Of a stretch of 64,000 bases of DNA, positions 38,896 through 51,130 are shown piece after piece. Every line of letters starts with the position of its first letter. The first letter of the stretch is position 1. Where the stretch lies: positions 558,001-622,000 of the forward strand of contig JAQFVV010000013.1 of the NCBI GenBank assembly GCA_028023455.1, given 5' to 3'. The DNA is from Epiperipatus broadwayi. Its lineage: Eukaryota; Onychophora; Udeonychophora; Euonychophora; Peripatidae. Under the pieces are notes generated by a model. The model saw nothing but the letters and a program-made list of their open reading frames with translations, was not told where the DNA came from and made no database searches. The position numbers and the translations under genes were made by a program.

Positions 38896-39640
38896 GTTGG
38901 GGGAGGGCAAAAGTAAGTGAAATTTTATAATAAAAAATTGTTTATTTATTTTTAGGTATTTCAAATTGAATCACTTTAAATAGTATAGTCTATTAAATGC
39001 AGTACACCAGTCTAAACCAGTTTGTCACTTTTCAAAGTAGTTCAGAAACATTTACAAAGTGATGCATTTTAATGCTTCTGTCATCCCCACCCCCTCCAAT
39101 TCCAAGTCCACAAAAAAAAAAAAAAATTGAGACATTTTTTCATTCGAGTTGATGGAAAAAAAATTATACAAAGTGAGATCAAGCAAATATAGTTGATAGG
39201 TAAGCTGTCTCATGCTGAATTTAATTAAAAAAAATTTCACTCAAGACTTTGAGATAAGACACTGGTGGGGTGAAGTTTGTACTCTTTTCTATGCACAAAA
39301 TGAGATATTTACATTTTACCACATCACATAAAAGTGTCACAACTTGCAGATAAAATACCTGACCATTATGAACTAAATATGAGAGAAAAATGCTATTTGC
39401 ATAAAAAACAATCAGCATTAATTCCAACATTTTAGCCATTATAAAAAAATCGACAATACACGAAAGGTACTTTACAAAAAAATATGCTACATGAAACAAT
39501 GATTTAACATGGCAATGTTATTTGGGAGATTGATGCTGGGGGTTCCTGTAAGAAGTATGTGTCAGCAGAAGTATATACTAGAACAGATGCACCTACCAGA
39601 GAATAATTTTTGTTATTTTTGGGTCCCCTCTCAGACAGAA
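38896..39640 (-). pseudogene. mariner-like transposon, copy 1, heavily decayed
   Basis: Colinear with 60963-61744 over about 750 bp. Ends are GGGGG...CAAAAGTAA at the left and, reversed, GAGGGGACCCAAAAATAAC at the right, which act as terminal inverted repeats. On the minus strand broken frames show NGQVFYLQ, then QLYLLDLTLYNFFSI in the place where mariner transposases carry the PxYSPDLAPxDFFLF block of the DD34D catalytic core. A GMTEALKCI and NYFEK tail follows. Catalytic and neighbouring residues are altered and several frame breaks are present. Confidence 0.6.
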
Positions 39641-41349
39641 AATTTTGCACTTAAGTAGTATATGTAAATTTTGAAACTGATATTTTAAACATAAATCCTG
39701 CAAATTTATATTCAGTAGTTGATTGGTGGATTCTGGATCTCAAAATTCATGAATCAGAGCTCTGTGCTCACTTCAAATGTTCAAAATTTTTATGAACTCT
39801 CAATCTCTTCAATTTTCAAATGCCTTTATAAACACACATTATATATCTATTATACATTTCAGTATTCAATTTATAAATGCTATAATCCTTACAAGCACTC
39901 AATAGTAATTGTCACTTTTAATAAATATATTAATTATATGTATAAAAATGTGATCCATAATACATTATCATTTACTTATTTTAAATAGATTTGTTATAGT
40001 TCACCCATCTATCTCACAGATGAACGACATTTGAATACAGGTTGGGTTGAATTTTTTCCAAGTTATGATCAGATTTAGGAATTTTCTTTCAAACAGCTAA
40101 TATATATACTTATTCAATATTGAGTAGTAAATGAGTATTTAACTATTTTTTTTTTATCTAAAGTGTAAAACAAATATGAAAAACTGCTTAGAGCGGCAAT
40201 AGATGGCATTTGGAAATCCTTGGAAATAGGTTATATCTTTTATTGGTTTTTGTCAAGAGACTATCGATTAAATGGGTTATGTAAAGATTATTTTATATTT
40301 TTTAATCAAAATAAATTAACAAACTGCATAATAATAATAAAGTACTTATGCAATACGTTATACTTATAAATATAACACTATTTTTATAATGTAAATATGT
40401 AATCATCTATTCTCAAAATATTACCTTTTAACAAAGTCATTTGCGAGAATAAACGATCTTTTTGCAGACATGTTGATATCATTATAAGATAGGCTCACTG
40501 TTTATTTAATGTATTTTTTATTTTAATATTTATGTAAATAATTTTACTAAATGAATACTGTCTTGTTGATAATGCGAATAATTTTAATAAAGTCGTCTAC
40601 ATCATTAATAATGTTTGTAAAAAAGTTGAGATAATTAAAATACAATTAAAATTATGAAGATAAATGGGAGGAATAAAAAATTAAGAATGACAATTGGGAA
40701 GATGACAAAGTAGGTTAGCATTAATAAATATTCAAAAAACAAGATAGAAAAATTGATAGGTAAATAGATATATAGATAGGCAAGATAAGTGGATAGGTAG
40801 GATGGATATAAAGATAGATAGGTGTTTGTATAAATGGATGTATCTATGTTGAAAAATTGCTATATGAATGGATAAATAAATAAGCAGATTAGATAGGTAA
40901 GTAGTCAATAATCAAGCAGCAAACTTCAGGCAGATCAATAAGTTGCATTCAGCTTTCATATAGATTGACTGACAGTAAAGTAAATAAGGATTTGGATTAT
41001 GCTAGTTTTAAAAAAAGAATAGGATTATTTTATAGATTATTGATCATAGCATTATCTGAAATTAAAAATTTTATCTATTAAAGAAAGTGAGGGGGAAAAA
41101 TTGCTAACATTTCATATATGGATTTAAAGAAAAATAAAAATATTCAGAACAGATTAGCTATTAAAAAAGAATGAGTGAAAATATTTACATCAAAACTAAG
41201 AAGAGAAACATTTCTGTAGTAATGGAAATTATGAAGGCTATATTTTAAGGAATTGTGTAGATTGAAAATAGAATAGAAACAGCAAGATAACAGATGATGT
41301 TATAAAGGGAATATTTTCGAATCTTTTAAGACATATAGTAGGAAACAAA
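39641..41349. other. AT-rich spacer with degenerate GATA tract
   Basis: About 40755-40850 is a decayed (GATA)n stretch. No supported gene. Confidence 0.4.
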
Positions 41350-41609
41350 AATGTTTAATCAACACTAGTCTGGCTCAACATATTTACACGTATAACAGAG
41401 CTCAGAAGAACAGCAACACATCCTCTGTATTTTTGGAGCATGCTAAACAATCTGTACACAACTTCACACCTGACAATCCCTTAATATTGTGCTCAGAATC
41501 AAACGATCACAAAATAAAGATAAAGGAGGCATTTTACATTAATGGAAACATCCATGCTATTAATAGGAAATACCCTTGCTTCGAAATCTCGAAGAAATGG
41601 GCTATGTAA
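41350..41609 (+). pseudogene. Penelope-like element: C-terminal GIY-YIG endonuclease fragment
   Basis: An open reading frame runs to TAA at 41607-41609, without an ATG in this piece. It reads through SLAQHIYTYNRAQ, then SSVFLEHAKQSVHNF, ILCSESNDHKIKIKEAFYI and INRKYPCFEISKKWAM. The order EH..K...H.F then R/K-x-x-x-E-A-x-x-I then INR is the C-terminal part of the GIY-YIG domain of Penelope-like retroelements. In those elements it follows the reverse transcriptase and nicks target DNA. No RT or GIY-YIG N-terminus is readable upstream, so the copy is 5'-truncated or decayed. The fragment at 51130-50924 is homologous. Confidence 0.75.
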
Positions 41610-41654
41610 TACTAGCTTATTTGAATATTTGCATATATTTTACTATACATTTTA

Positions 41655-41700
41655 TGAAGGCTATGCATATGAGGCATGGATCCTCAATAACGTTAAACCT
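41655..41700 (+). repeat. Hairpin / hammerhead-like motif in the Penelope-like 3' tail
   Basis: About 55 bp after the stop codon it reads GCATATGAGG, a loop, CCTCAATAACGTTAAAC. The copy after the second fragment reads GAATATGAGG...CCTCGAAAGCG. The joint pattern, TGAAGATGAGG / loop / CCTCGAAA followed by a short stem, places GAAA after a 4-bp stem as in hammerhead ribozymes. Hammerheads are known in Penelope-like elements, but this copy is too worn to act. Confidence 0.45.
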
Positions 41701-44700
41701 ATAAACTTTAATATTAATTTATATCTTCTTCTCTATTAAACAATTATAAATAAGTGTGTTTTTGTTTTAAAATGTTCTAGGTAAGTAAGTAATAATAGTA
41801 CGTGAAAACTGTCTATTGACAGATGACAGTGATATTTTTAATGCATATACTGAAAAATATGTATAATATAAAATAAATTACTTAAGAGACAAATAATAAA
41901 AACAAGTATTGAACAAATAAAAGCAACAATAAAATTATATTACTATAAAGTTAAAAATAGAAGTCATGTAAATATAGGTTTATGATAATCCAAAGTTTTA
42001 TTTTAATGGTTCTTGTCTGCATAAAATTTGATGTTTGTTAGTGCTGAAAAGTGTTATATTTATTTAAAAGTGAAAAATTACTATGAAATATAATTAACCA
42101 GTAAGGAATACAAAATGTTTTGTAAATTTAAGTAAAAATATCATTTTGCTGTAACAAAAATACATGTAAAAGTTTTTAAATCAAAGATATTAGTCAGTTG
42201 CATTAGTAATAACATAATAGTGATCTCAGAATTTTGATTTCAGTTTTTAATCTTTTTATATTCATATTCGTTTAATTACATATTTTCAAACTGTTTATTA
42301 TTTAGGAGTTTAAAAATAGTTCAAGCACTGTGACAGAACTTGGAAAGTCTGTGGACTTTAAACTCCAAAATCCATTACTTTGTTACTGCAATAAAACATA
42401 TAGAACATTTTTTTATATTTGTAAAGACATAAATTATCACTTCTAAAGTAACTTATTAAATTAGAACAATTTAATAATACTAAACATCACACTTTCTGTT
42501 TATACTTAATAAAGTTTTTCAACAACAGTTTTTTCACTCCATTCTAGAGTTATTTATGTATTTTTAAATAAAAAATGTGCTTTAGATGTTGAAAGAGTTA
42601 TAGAAACTGATGCTATTTTATTTATATTTTAGCCTATTTTCTAGCTTGCATCATTTCCAATGTCATCACAGTTGTAAACTATAAAAATAATCTAAATGTG
42701 TGGTTATAAAAGCACTCCATATATCATCCATTGATTACCCAAACTTACAGTAGATGGCTTGAGTATATTGAAAAGCATTACTCAACAGAAAATTTTAAAA
42801 TTCTCTTTTCAATACCAACTTATGTGGAAGATGAAAAAATAACTCAGTCTGAACAACTAAGTAACACTGCTGGGCTACAACTGTGAATTGGTACCTTCAA
42901 AATTTATTTCCATAGCTTGAGCAATTTTGCAAGCAAATAATTAATTTCATGAAAAGAAAAAAATTTAAAAAATATGCAGTATCACTATTGGTAATGAATT
43001 AAACTATTTTTTAAATGACATTGTAGGTTTAGAACCAAAAACAAGTATCCCAGAATACTTTTAATGAGTATTTGATTATGATGCAGAAAACAATGTAAAT
43101 AAACCACACTACACATTCTTAAGAGTACATAATTTGATGTATCTATTTTACAAGAAGTGGTTGAGCAACAACATTATTTATCACATAACAATGTTAATAC
43201 ATTGATTGAAACAATCAAACATATGATTGCAACATGAAACAGCATTCAAAAATGGTGGATTAAGCACTGTACTCTTACTGCCATTGAGCTTTTGGTTGTA
43301 TTTAAATTAGTATCCAATTAAAAAAGATAGCATTTGAAGTGATACTATTACAACATGTTCTCTTTGATTATGTTATTTTCCATGTTCATCTTACACACAT
43401 TATAATAGTCTATAATCATTAATTGTTTTTATTAGTGATTATTTATTAATTAACATATAGAGATTCATTACACACTCAAAATTCATCATAATTGTACTGC
43501 TTGATCTGAAGCTAAAGATTCTTGAATAACTTATAATTGAAGATAATTAAAATTTTTAAAAAAAGGAAAAGGTTAATCTGTCCAATTAAATGTATAAAAA
43601 TAATGTAAATGATTAGTTGCTTAAGAGATAATGTGGTGTTGGAAACAGGGAAAATAAGGCTGATTAGGTAAGGTTTGAGCTTTGATTTAGGGATTGTGAT
43701 GTAGCTTCTATGACAAAAAAGTTTCATGAACTTTAGAAGTCATTTGTTTTATATTTATATATTTTTTAAAAAGTCTTAAAGTATATATTATAAATATTAA
43801 ATAAGGCCATTCTTTGGAAGTTTTCAATGGGGCTTTATCTTTTAAATTCTTACTTTATTTCTGCAGTAATCAACACAGGGCACTAGATGAATGAATGTTT
43901 CTTGTCTATTTGCCATTTATTGCACCCATTTCACTGATCTCCATAGTAACTGATTGTACAATAAATATATTTGTTTCATACCCCCCCCCTTCAGAATATT
44001 GTTATAACAAATAAAGCACATGTTGAATTTAATTAAAAATTTAGAAAATATTACATGAAGTGATTTCCAGTGTTTTTGAGTCTTTAAATGAATAAAGCTA
44101 GATTTGTTTTTTTGATAACTAGCTTTCATTAATTATTCTTAACATTTTATTGATTCTCTGTAAAGACTAATAAAGTTTTAAAATTCCTTCTAGCATACAA
44201 AAGAATTTTAAATTTCATGTATACTTAATAAAAATAACCTTTTATATTTACATTACAAAATCTCAATTTAAAATTCTTTTTTAAAAAGTAATTAAAAATT
44301 AATATTTACATACTCATTAAATTTAAACGTATTATAACGTATGTGCAATAAAATAACCTTTGTTAAAATTTTCATTTTGTCTGTAGAGAATAAAAAATGT
44401 TTTATGTATACGTGTATGTTCTCATGAAAGTCGATTTTTTCTATGTACATCATTGCTGCTAACTTACATAAGATGTGGATACAGTCTATTTGAAAGCTAT
44501 TAGTGAACTGAAAGAAATATTTTTAATTTTAATTAAATACCAGTTTATTAATTAGTTGCAGGAAGGGATGATATTGACCAAGATAATAAGAGCCGTATTA
44601 TATGTAGATTAACATAAAAATTGTGGTCACATAAAAAAGTCAAATTGTTTACTAATAAGTTTTTATGTAAGAAAAAGAATCCAAGAGCATAATCTATTGT

Positions 44701-45325
44701 ATAGATAATTTGGAACTTTAATGATGTGAGCAATGAGTCAGATTTCTTTTTTGAAGAACTTCTAATTAAGTACAATCATATCTTTGTTTCAAACATTGAA
44801 CATAATTTGATAGGCAAGGGGGGAATTAAGGAAATGTGTTTTATAAGAGCCTTAAATAGATAAAATGGATGCATATATACAAATTACAGAAAAATAAAAA
44901 AATGAGTAAATTAATGTTTTTTTTTATAAAAAATTAATATATAAATTTTATTTTCAAGATAGAGTATTGTCATATTTTTATATATAAAATTGATCAGAAG
45001 AGTTATGTGTGCAAGGTAACATATCTATCTGATATGATGTTTCAAATCTGTGTTGAGAACACGACATTTTTTTCAATAGGCTTGAAATTTTTTTTCCAGA
45101 TAAGCAACCCAGCTAATCATCTAATATTAATCAATAAATCGTACATACATATTTTTAGACTAAAAGGTAAGCAGAAATAAAAAAAAATGGTCACTTCTAA
45201 CTGCCCAGTGATAGGAAAGGCTTATCAGAACTAATTTTTCCTCTCTTCTTTTATAAACTGATATAGAAAAGATTCATTTTAAGCTTGTTGCATCTAAATA
45301 TTTATTTGATATAATTAAAATATGT
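41701..45325. other. AT-rich spacer, no gene seen
   Basis: Several short open frames on both strands are AT-composition artefacts (Phe/Ile/Leu/Lys-rich). A C-run lies at 43981-43989. Sequence around 42320-42400 may be a worn SINE, but boxes are not convincing. Confidence 0.4.
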
Positions 45326-45600
45326 AGGATGAATAAAATGGCAAATGAAGAAGTTTTGAAAAGAGTATATGAAAAAAAAAGATTGATTGAGGAAATTAGA
45401 AATTGAAAGAGAAACTGGTTTGAACATATATTAAGAAGAAAGAATAGTTTAGAGGGTGAAAACAAAAAAAAAAGATTGACCTTGCTGGATGATATAAGAT
45501 ATGGGAAGACATACATGGAATTGAAGAGCTGGGAAATGAAATTAGAATGTCAAAATGGATGAATTTGTGATATGATTGCTATCTGAACTTGTTTATTGGA
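45326..45600 (+). pseudogene. RTE-type LINE, 3'-terminal fragment of ORF2
   Basis: The plus frame starts RMNKMANEEVLKRVYEKK, then RNWFEHILRRKN, KKKRLTLLDDIRYGKTYMEL and a MKLECQNG end. RTE-type endonuclease-reverse transcriptases end in the same order: NEEVLxRV, then WxGHxLR, then KRGRxxxxxLDDI, then a Trp/Arg-rich tail. One internal stop (after EIRN) is present. The rest of the element is absent upstream, so this is a typical 5'-truncated copy. It lies about 850 bp before the next RTE copy in the same orientation. Confidence 0.65.
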
Positions 45601-46439
45601 TAGAATACTATTGATTGACTGATTGATCAAATTAAAATATATTACAGAATTTGCATCAATTTTATTTTATATTTTCTAGAAATCTTGATCAAACTTATTT
45701 TTTATTTCAAATACATTGTTGTAGATTTGGAAAAAAATATTAATAATTTCTAAAATATAACCATACCAACTAAGCATTCTCAGATAAATAAAAACAACAT
45801 AGATACTAAACTCCTCTTTTAAAAAAAATACAGCACTTAAGTAATAAATTTGTATAATACAATATCTGGTGCTATTATAGCTAAAACAGTCTTTAAATAA
45901 CCTCTTTGATTAAAGACCTCTCCAACAATTTTGCAAACAGGAACTGTGAAGGAGATGGTTGAACCATTCAGGTTTTTCAACTATTGAATAGTGAAGCATT
46001 TACTGATTTTTTAATATTTGTTTTATATCTGACTAATAATAGCTAAACATCTATTTACTGATCAATAATAGAATGGTTGACTGCAGAAAGGATTTTGCTG
46101 TTAATTGAAAAGAGACTTTTTGATTTTTTTTAAGGCTTTAAATATAAGCTAAGCATGGAAATTTTTTTAATCTCCACTACATACATTCTTAATGTTGCAG
46201 CTATTACTATTGTGTGTTTATTTATATGATAAACAAACATAAATGGGCTCCTCTCTAACATCAACCAGCCAGCATACTGATATTTTTACTTCCGAGTCCA
46301 AGCTCAAAAAATACAATGGTCTTTTTTTTCATTTGTTTGATAATTGGGTTTTTTTTAAGGTAAGATGAATATGTTTATGAATGATCTTTTTGTATATAGA
46401 TATTTATATATATGACAGCCAAAAACTAAATTATGACCC
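45601..46439. other. AT-rich spacer, no gene seen
   Basis: May contain the 3' UTR of the preceding RTE fragment (ATTGATTGACTGATTGATC near 45610). Nothing else. Confidence 0.4.
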
Positions 46440-49145
46440 TTAATTTCAGGTGACTACAAAGTCACAAACCAACGGTTGATAAATACAGAGCAGCAAGTGA
46501 TAAAAGTCTCCGATTGTGGATTCAGACTGTCATCCAATGATAACTTTTTACTTACAACTGTAGATTGCTTTCAAATGAAAAAAATATTGATGAATTGGGA
46601 CGCATGCTTTCTAATATTAAATGGAGCATTGTGAAGTTAGAAAAAAAGAAAGACTAAAAAGAGAATACATAATTCATTGCAAAGCCATAAATACTGGAAG
46701 CTTAAAAAAATCGGATTTATTATAAATAAAAAGTGGAAGAACAATATTTGTGGAGATTGATGGCATATCAGATAGAATGACAAAATTAATTATCCAAGTT
46801 AATGGAAGTTATTAATTGCATATAATTCAGGTTTATTTACATTCAATAAATTATTATTGTTATAAAAAAGTAAAGGATTTTTATAGGCATATATGAAAAT
46901 GCTTTTGATCAGACTAAATAGCAGAGTGCTTTAAAATTGGTAATTGCTTAACAATTGAAAATTTTGTGGGTAAATTTGGTTATGGGGACAAGAATAAGAG
47001 AGAACATAGACTTCTGGGATTCACTGAAAAAGAAAACCAAAAAATACTAAATGGAAATGAGCTTGAATTCATCTAAACAAAAGTATAGCAGGAGTGGATT
47101 ACATTTTGACTAATAGAAAATATGTATTTCAAAATTGTATTCATAATAGATACAATTTAACACAAAAATAATTATCAATAGTGAAATAATATACATGTTA
47201 ATGCAAACAAGAAAGCTGAAAATTATTAAACATTAACAACTAATATTTCTAACTTGCAAATCATTTTAAAATATTAATAGACTTTGAAAATGCTTCAGAC
47301 TGACTGAAATCGATAAGAAGATAAATGATACTATATTGAGAAATACAAAAAGATAGCTAGTACAAAAAAGCAACAAATTGCTATTAAATTGTCTATAGAG
47401 TTAAAAAAATATGAAAAAAGAAGGGGCATGAAAATGTTTGAAAAATAATCCATTGAAAAGAATTGAAAATCTAGAGCCATATAAAATGATACAAAAAAGA
47501 TAAATAATGATATGATAAAATATAATTGTGATTTGACAAAGAAAACTAAAGAACAGGCAAAAAACGTTAATAATGTAAAATAATGTTTTTATTGAAAGAA
47601 AAATTGTTTCTGCAATAAGAAAAAAAATCTAAGTGTAATAAAAAGAGGAATAACACCATGAAGTGTGTAAAAGAGTTCTATTGACAATTATATAGTAATA
47701 AAGAACAAGAAAACAAAATATTTTCTATAATTATTTTATCTTCTGAATTGCCAAGTATTTTAAATGAAAAGATGACAAATCTATTAAGAAGGAAAAAACT
47801 CCTAAAAATGTTTTGAATTATTTGTTTGTATTTTAAAACAAACAAGGAAGAAATAGAAAAATTGTTGAAAAAGCTATATATCAAGTCTCTGAATAATAAA
47901 GATGTACCAGATGAGTGGAAGGATGTGTGGTAATATTGATATTTATAAAACAGGATAAAAAAGATATTAGAAATTTCAGATATATCATTCTTCCCTCAAT
48001 TTTATAAAAAACTTTGGCAAGATAATTACAACTCATTGATTTTAATCAAAGGAATAAACCAGTTTTATTAGATCACATTCAAATGTTGAAGAAATTTATA
48101 GAAAGAACCTATGAATATAAGTTAGCATTATGGTTTGAAGTTGTAGATTGTAAAAAGATATTTGATTTTATAAGTATTTTCACATTAATTAATGATGTAG
48201 ATCATCAAGATAAAGATCCAGAATATTGTTATAAAATGAATATTTATTAAAATGCAACAGAAGTGATTAGATTATAAGGTGATATTAAGAAGAGTAATTC
48301 CATAACTCCAAAACTTTTGATAACAATTTTACAAGGAATATTTTGTGAATTAAAATAGAAAGCTAAAGGAATAAAAATAACTGGAGATTATTTAAGTTAG
48401 TTAGATTTTGAAAATGTTGAGATTGTTTTTGCAAATAATGATTTATGCATTATCAGATGAAAGTAGGGCTAAAGATAAATATGAAAAAAAGAATAATGTT
48501 ATGTGGATTTTTTTTATAAGAAAAAAATAAAGATTATTAATTATGAATTAGAAGAACTTAACAACTATAAATACTTTGGTCAAATTATAAATACAGATTA
48601 AAACCTAATGTATGAAAATTAATCATACAATTAAACTTAGATGAAGTACTTTTGGTGAAAATTAGAAGGAAGTATGTCTGTGTGTTTGATAATGAACGTT
48701 TTTAATACATGTTTCAGCTTTTATTTATGGATCTGAGAATTTGATACTTAACAGAAGATCAGTATAGATATTTCAAAATATCTAATCAAAAATGGAGAGA
48801 TAGGTATTAAGAATAACAACAATAGATCATAAATGTAATACATGGATGAGAGAACAAATATATTTCTAATATCATTGAAAGAATTAAGAGACTGAAATGG
48901 AACTGTATTGGACATAGTGCTAGTGGAGATAATAAAAGATGGACAACTAAAGTTTTAAATTGGATTCCAAGAAATTAAAAAGATCTAGAAAGAAACCATA
49001 TGTGAGATAAATGAATAAAATAAGAAAATTAGTTAGTGTAATATGAAAAAGAGAAACTATGGATTGGAAAAATGGGATTAAACTTAGACTAATCTTTATT
49101 CTGCAATGGGTTGATAATAAATGACAATGGTGATGATGTATTGTA
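46440..49145 (+). pseudogene. RTE-type LINE ORF2 (AP-endonuclease + reverse transcriptase), heavily decayed
   Basis: Broken plus frames keep the RTE order. Endonuclease: ELGRMLSNIKWSIVKLE, GFIINKKWKNN, EIDGISDRMTKLIIQVN near 46755-46805, then KFGYGDKNKREHRLLGF near 46975-47030 (the GDFNAKIG...ERG block of intact relatives). RT: FIERTYEYKLALWFEVVDCK near 48090-48150 (motif A region), ITPKLLITILQGIF (motif B region), ITGDYLS, then NNYKYFGQIINT near 48560-48595. It ends with FILQWVDNK near 49095-49120. Stops and shifts occur about every 50-100 bases, so it is ancient. Intact relatives are single-ORF elements of about 3 kb, comparable to this length. Confidence 0.8.
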
Positions 49146-50020
49146 TGGATAGTTGATTTTTCTGTATACTAAACTTATAAAGATAAATGCATTTCTGTTG
49201 AAATCTAAAAAAAAATGTTTTTTCCTGGATTTGAACTCCAGATTATAATATGGCAATCAGTACACTAACTGCTGTATATATTATATAAATATGTTTTTTA
49301 ACATTGAGTTTTATTCATTCATTGTATACAGTAATACAAGTTGGATATATCATATACATGTAAATTCACTATTCACTATATCTAATATATACTACTTTTT
49401 ATTAGTATTTATCTGAATGCCTACTGACTAGAAAGTATACAATTACAAGTATTTTGTATTATATTTATATTAAAAATCATCATAATGTAAAATAAACAAA
49501 GTTGATGCTTAAATTTTCTTGATTTGTTAAAAAAATCTTAATTATTTTTATTTTTTAATAATTATATGTAATTCAATAAATTCCATTGTAATTATAACAA
49601 TGCTTTTTATATGAATAAAATATTAAGAATATTATATAATTTATACATCTTACTTCAAATACTTTATTGACAAAAAAAATATGTAATATACACACACACA
49701 ATTTGATGTTTCAACTATCTTGAAATCTTCCTCAGAAAAATAAAGGAAGTGATAGATTTAGTAACACCAAATATAATCTTAATGGATTTTAAGTACCAAG
49801 CACTCCTTTTCAAGGAGAAAACAATCTTGTACATTTAAATGCATATATTACAAAATGTACCCAACCTAATATGTTAGATTTTTTACTTATTATTGAGTCT
49901 ATGCCATTAATAAACTACATTTCTTTTATGTTACATTTTTTTGCCATTATGGCCAGCACAAACAATCTATACAGTTTTAGGTTTAAAACATGATTACATA
50001 TCCTTTCATATTCTAAAAAT
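49146..50020. other. Spacer with a SINE trace and a LINE-tail-like motif
   Basis: At 49221-49278 the minus strand reads GCAGTTAGTGTACTGATTGC, then GAGTTCAAATCCAGG (B-box), a tRNA-derived SINE head. At about 49690-49740 the minus strand reads CTGAGGAAGATTTCAAGATA then GTTGAAACATC, similar in layout to the hairpin motifs at 22.66 and 50.85 kb. Confidence 0.45.
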
Positions 50021-50135
50021 AGGTGCAGTAGTAAAGTGTCAAACTCTAGAGTGTAAGGTCCTCGAATTGATTCCAGTCCCAACACTTCCAGAACTTCAAC
50101 TTCTTATAAACTTCCAAGTAATAAAGCCATTGGGT
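50021..50135 (+). mobile_element. tRNA-derived SINE, family S2, copy 1
   Basis: An A-box-like GGTGCAGTAGTAAAGTG and a B-box-like CGAATTGATTCC head are followed by the family tail AACACTTCCAGAACTTC, CTTATAAACTT and AGTAATAAAGCCATT. The tail recurs at 58.8, 59.9 and 63.0 kb, so this is one SINE family. Confidence 0.65.
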
Positions 50136-50780
50136 TGTTTACTTTAGAATCTAATAGTGTTTATATGAGTGCATATTGCAATATGCAAAATCAAACATAT
50201 ATGGTTGTATTTTTGTTTTGAATTTGAAAAATGTGCTTGACATTGACAATTAATATTCTTAATATTTTTTTTTTGTATAGGAAGCATTATTGCAACTGCA
50301 TATATTTCAATAACAGAGGTTTTTTTAGTTTATTATAATATGTAATATTAATAATTTTGTTTACTAATATTGTAAAGCATATTATAAAAATTAAACGTTT
50401 TGAGATCCACGACATTTTGAATATAAGACTTATTTTAGTATGTTTTACAATTGAGTATATAGATGCTTAATGCAGCACATGCCGTTATATAAGTTACGTA
50501 AAGAATTTGATATAATTACTGCAAATATACCACATTTATGTCATAATAAAAACAAATAATCTAACGGTTGGTCACTTTTGAAATTATTAGATGTCTGAGC
50601 ACTGGAGTTTATAGACTGAGTTTCAATCAAGGAGCTTTTGAATGCTCTTTACTGCTGTAACAAATTATGCAAGACAATACAATAATCAACTTAATCAATA
50701 AAATTGTGTACATTTAAATACTCTACTAACTTTACATATTTATTTTTCATTGTTTTTCAATATACAAAATTAACAAAGCG
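50136..50780. other. AT-rich spacer, no gene seen
   Basis: No gene or clear repeat. A tRNA-like trace near 50590-50660 is too weak to call. Confidence 0.35.
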
Positions 50781-50827
50781 TATGCCACACTTGAATGAGA
50801 AGCTATAAAGATACACAGAAATTATTA

Positions 50828-50868
50828 CACGCTAAGCGCTTTCGAGGTCTTTTGCCTCATATTCATAG
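50828..50868 (-). repeat. Hairpin / hammerhead-like motif after the second Penelope-like fragment
   Basis: On the minus strand it reads TGAATATGAGG, loop CAAAAGA, CCTCGAAA, then CGC-TTA-GCG. The 4-bp stem, the GAAA after it and a 3-bp stem with TTA loop match a hammerhead core followed by a very short stem III. The conserved CTGANGA is altered to TGAATA. It lies about 55 bp beyond the stop of the GIY-YIG fragment, the same distance as in the 41.6-kb copy. Confidence 0.5.
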
Positions 50869-50923
50869 CGGTACTGTGAGCTGCAGAACGAAAAAACAGG
50901 TATGCAAAGCATATGCAAATGAA

Positions 50924-51130
50924 CTAGATAGTCCAATGTTTGGAGATGTCAAAGCAGGTATCTCGTCTATTGATGGAGTTATTATTGCCATTAATAAAAT
51001 ATGCTTCTCTGATTTTCCGCTTGATGTCATTTTTCTCAATACAGACTATTTTAGGGCTGGAAGGTTCAAACAAATGTCCTGTCTTCTTGGAATGCTCTAA
51101 AAATGTTGATGAATTATCATTGTTTTTCAT
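50924..51130 (-). pseudogene. Penelope-like element: C-terminal GIY-YIG endonuclease fragment (minus strand)
   Basis: The frame carries STFLEHSKKTGHLFEP, IVCIEKNDIKRKIREAYFI and INRRDTCFDISKHW, aligning throughout with the fragment at 41350-41609. The TGH, K/R-x-x-x-E-A and INR positions of the Penelope-type GIY-YIG domain are kept. TGH is better preserved here than in the other copy, which has SVH. No RT is readable beyond 51130 on the minus strand. The stop is at 50924-50926 and the hairpin motif follows at 50868-50828. The plus-strand frame over the same bases is a shadow. Confidence 0.75.
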
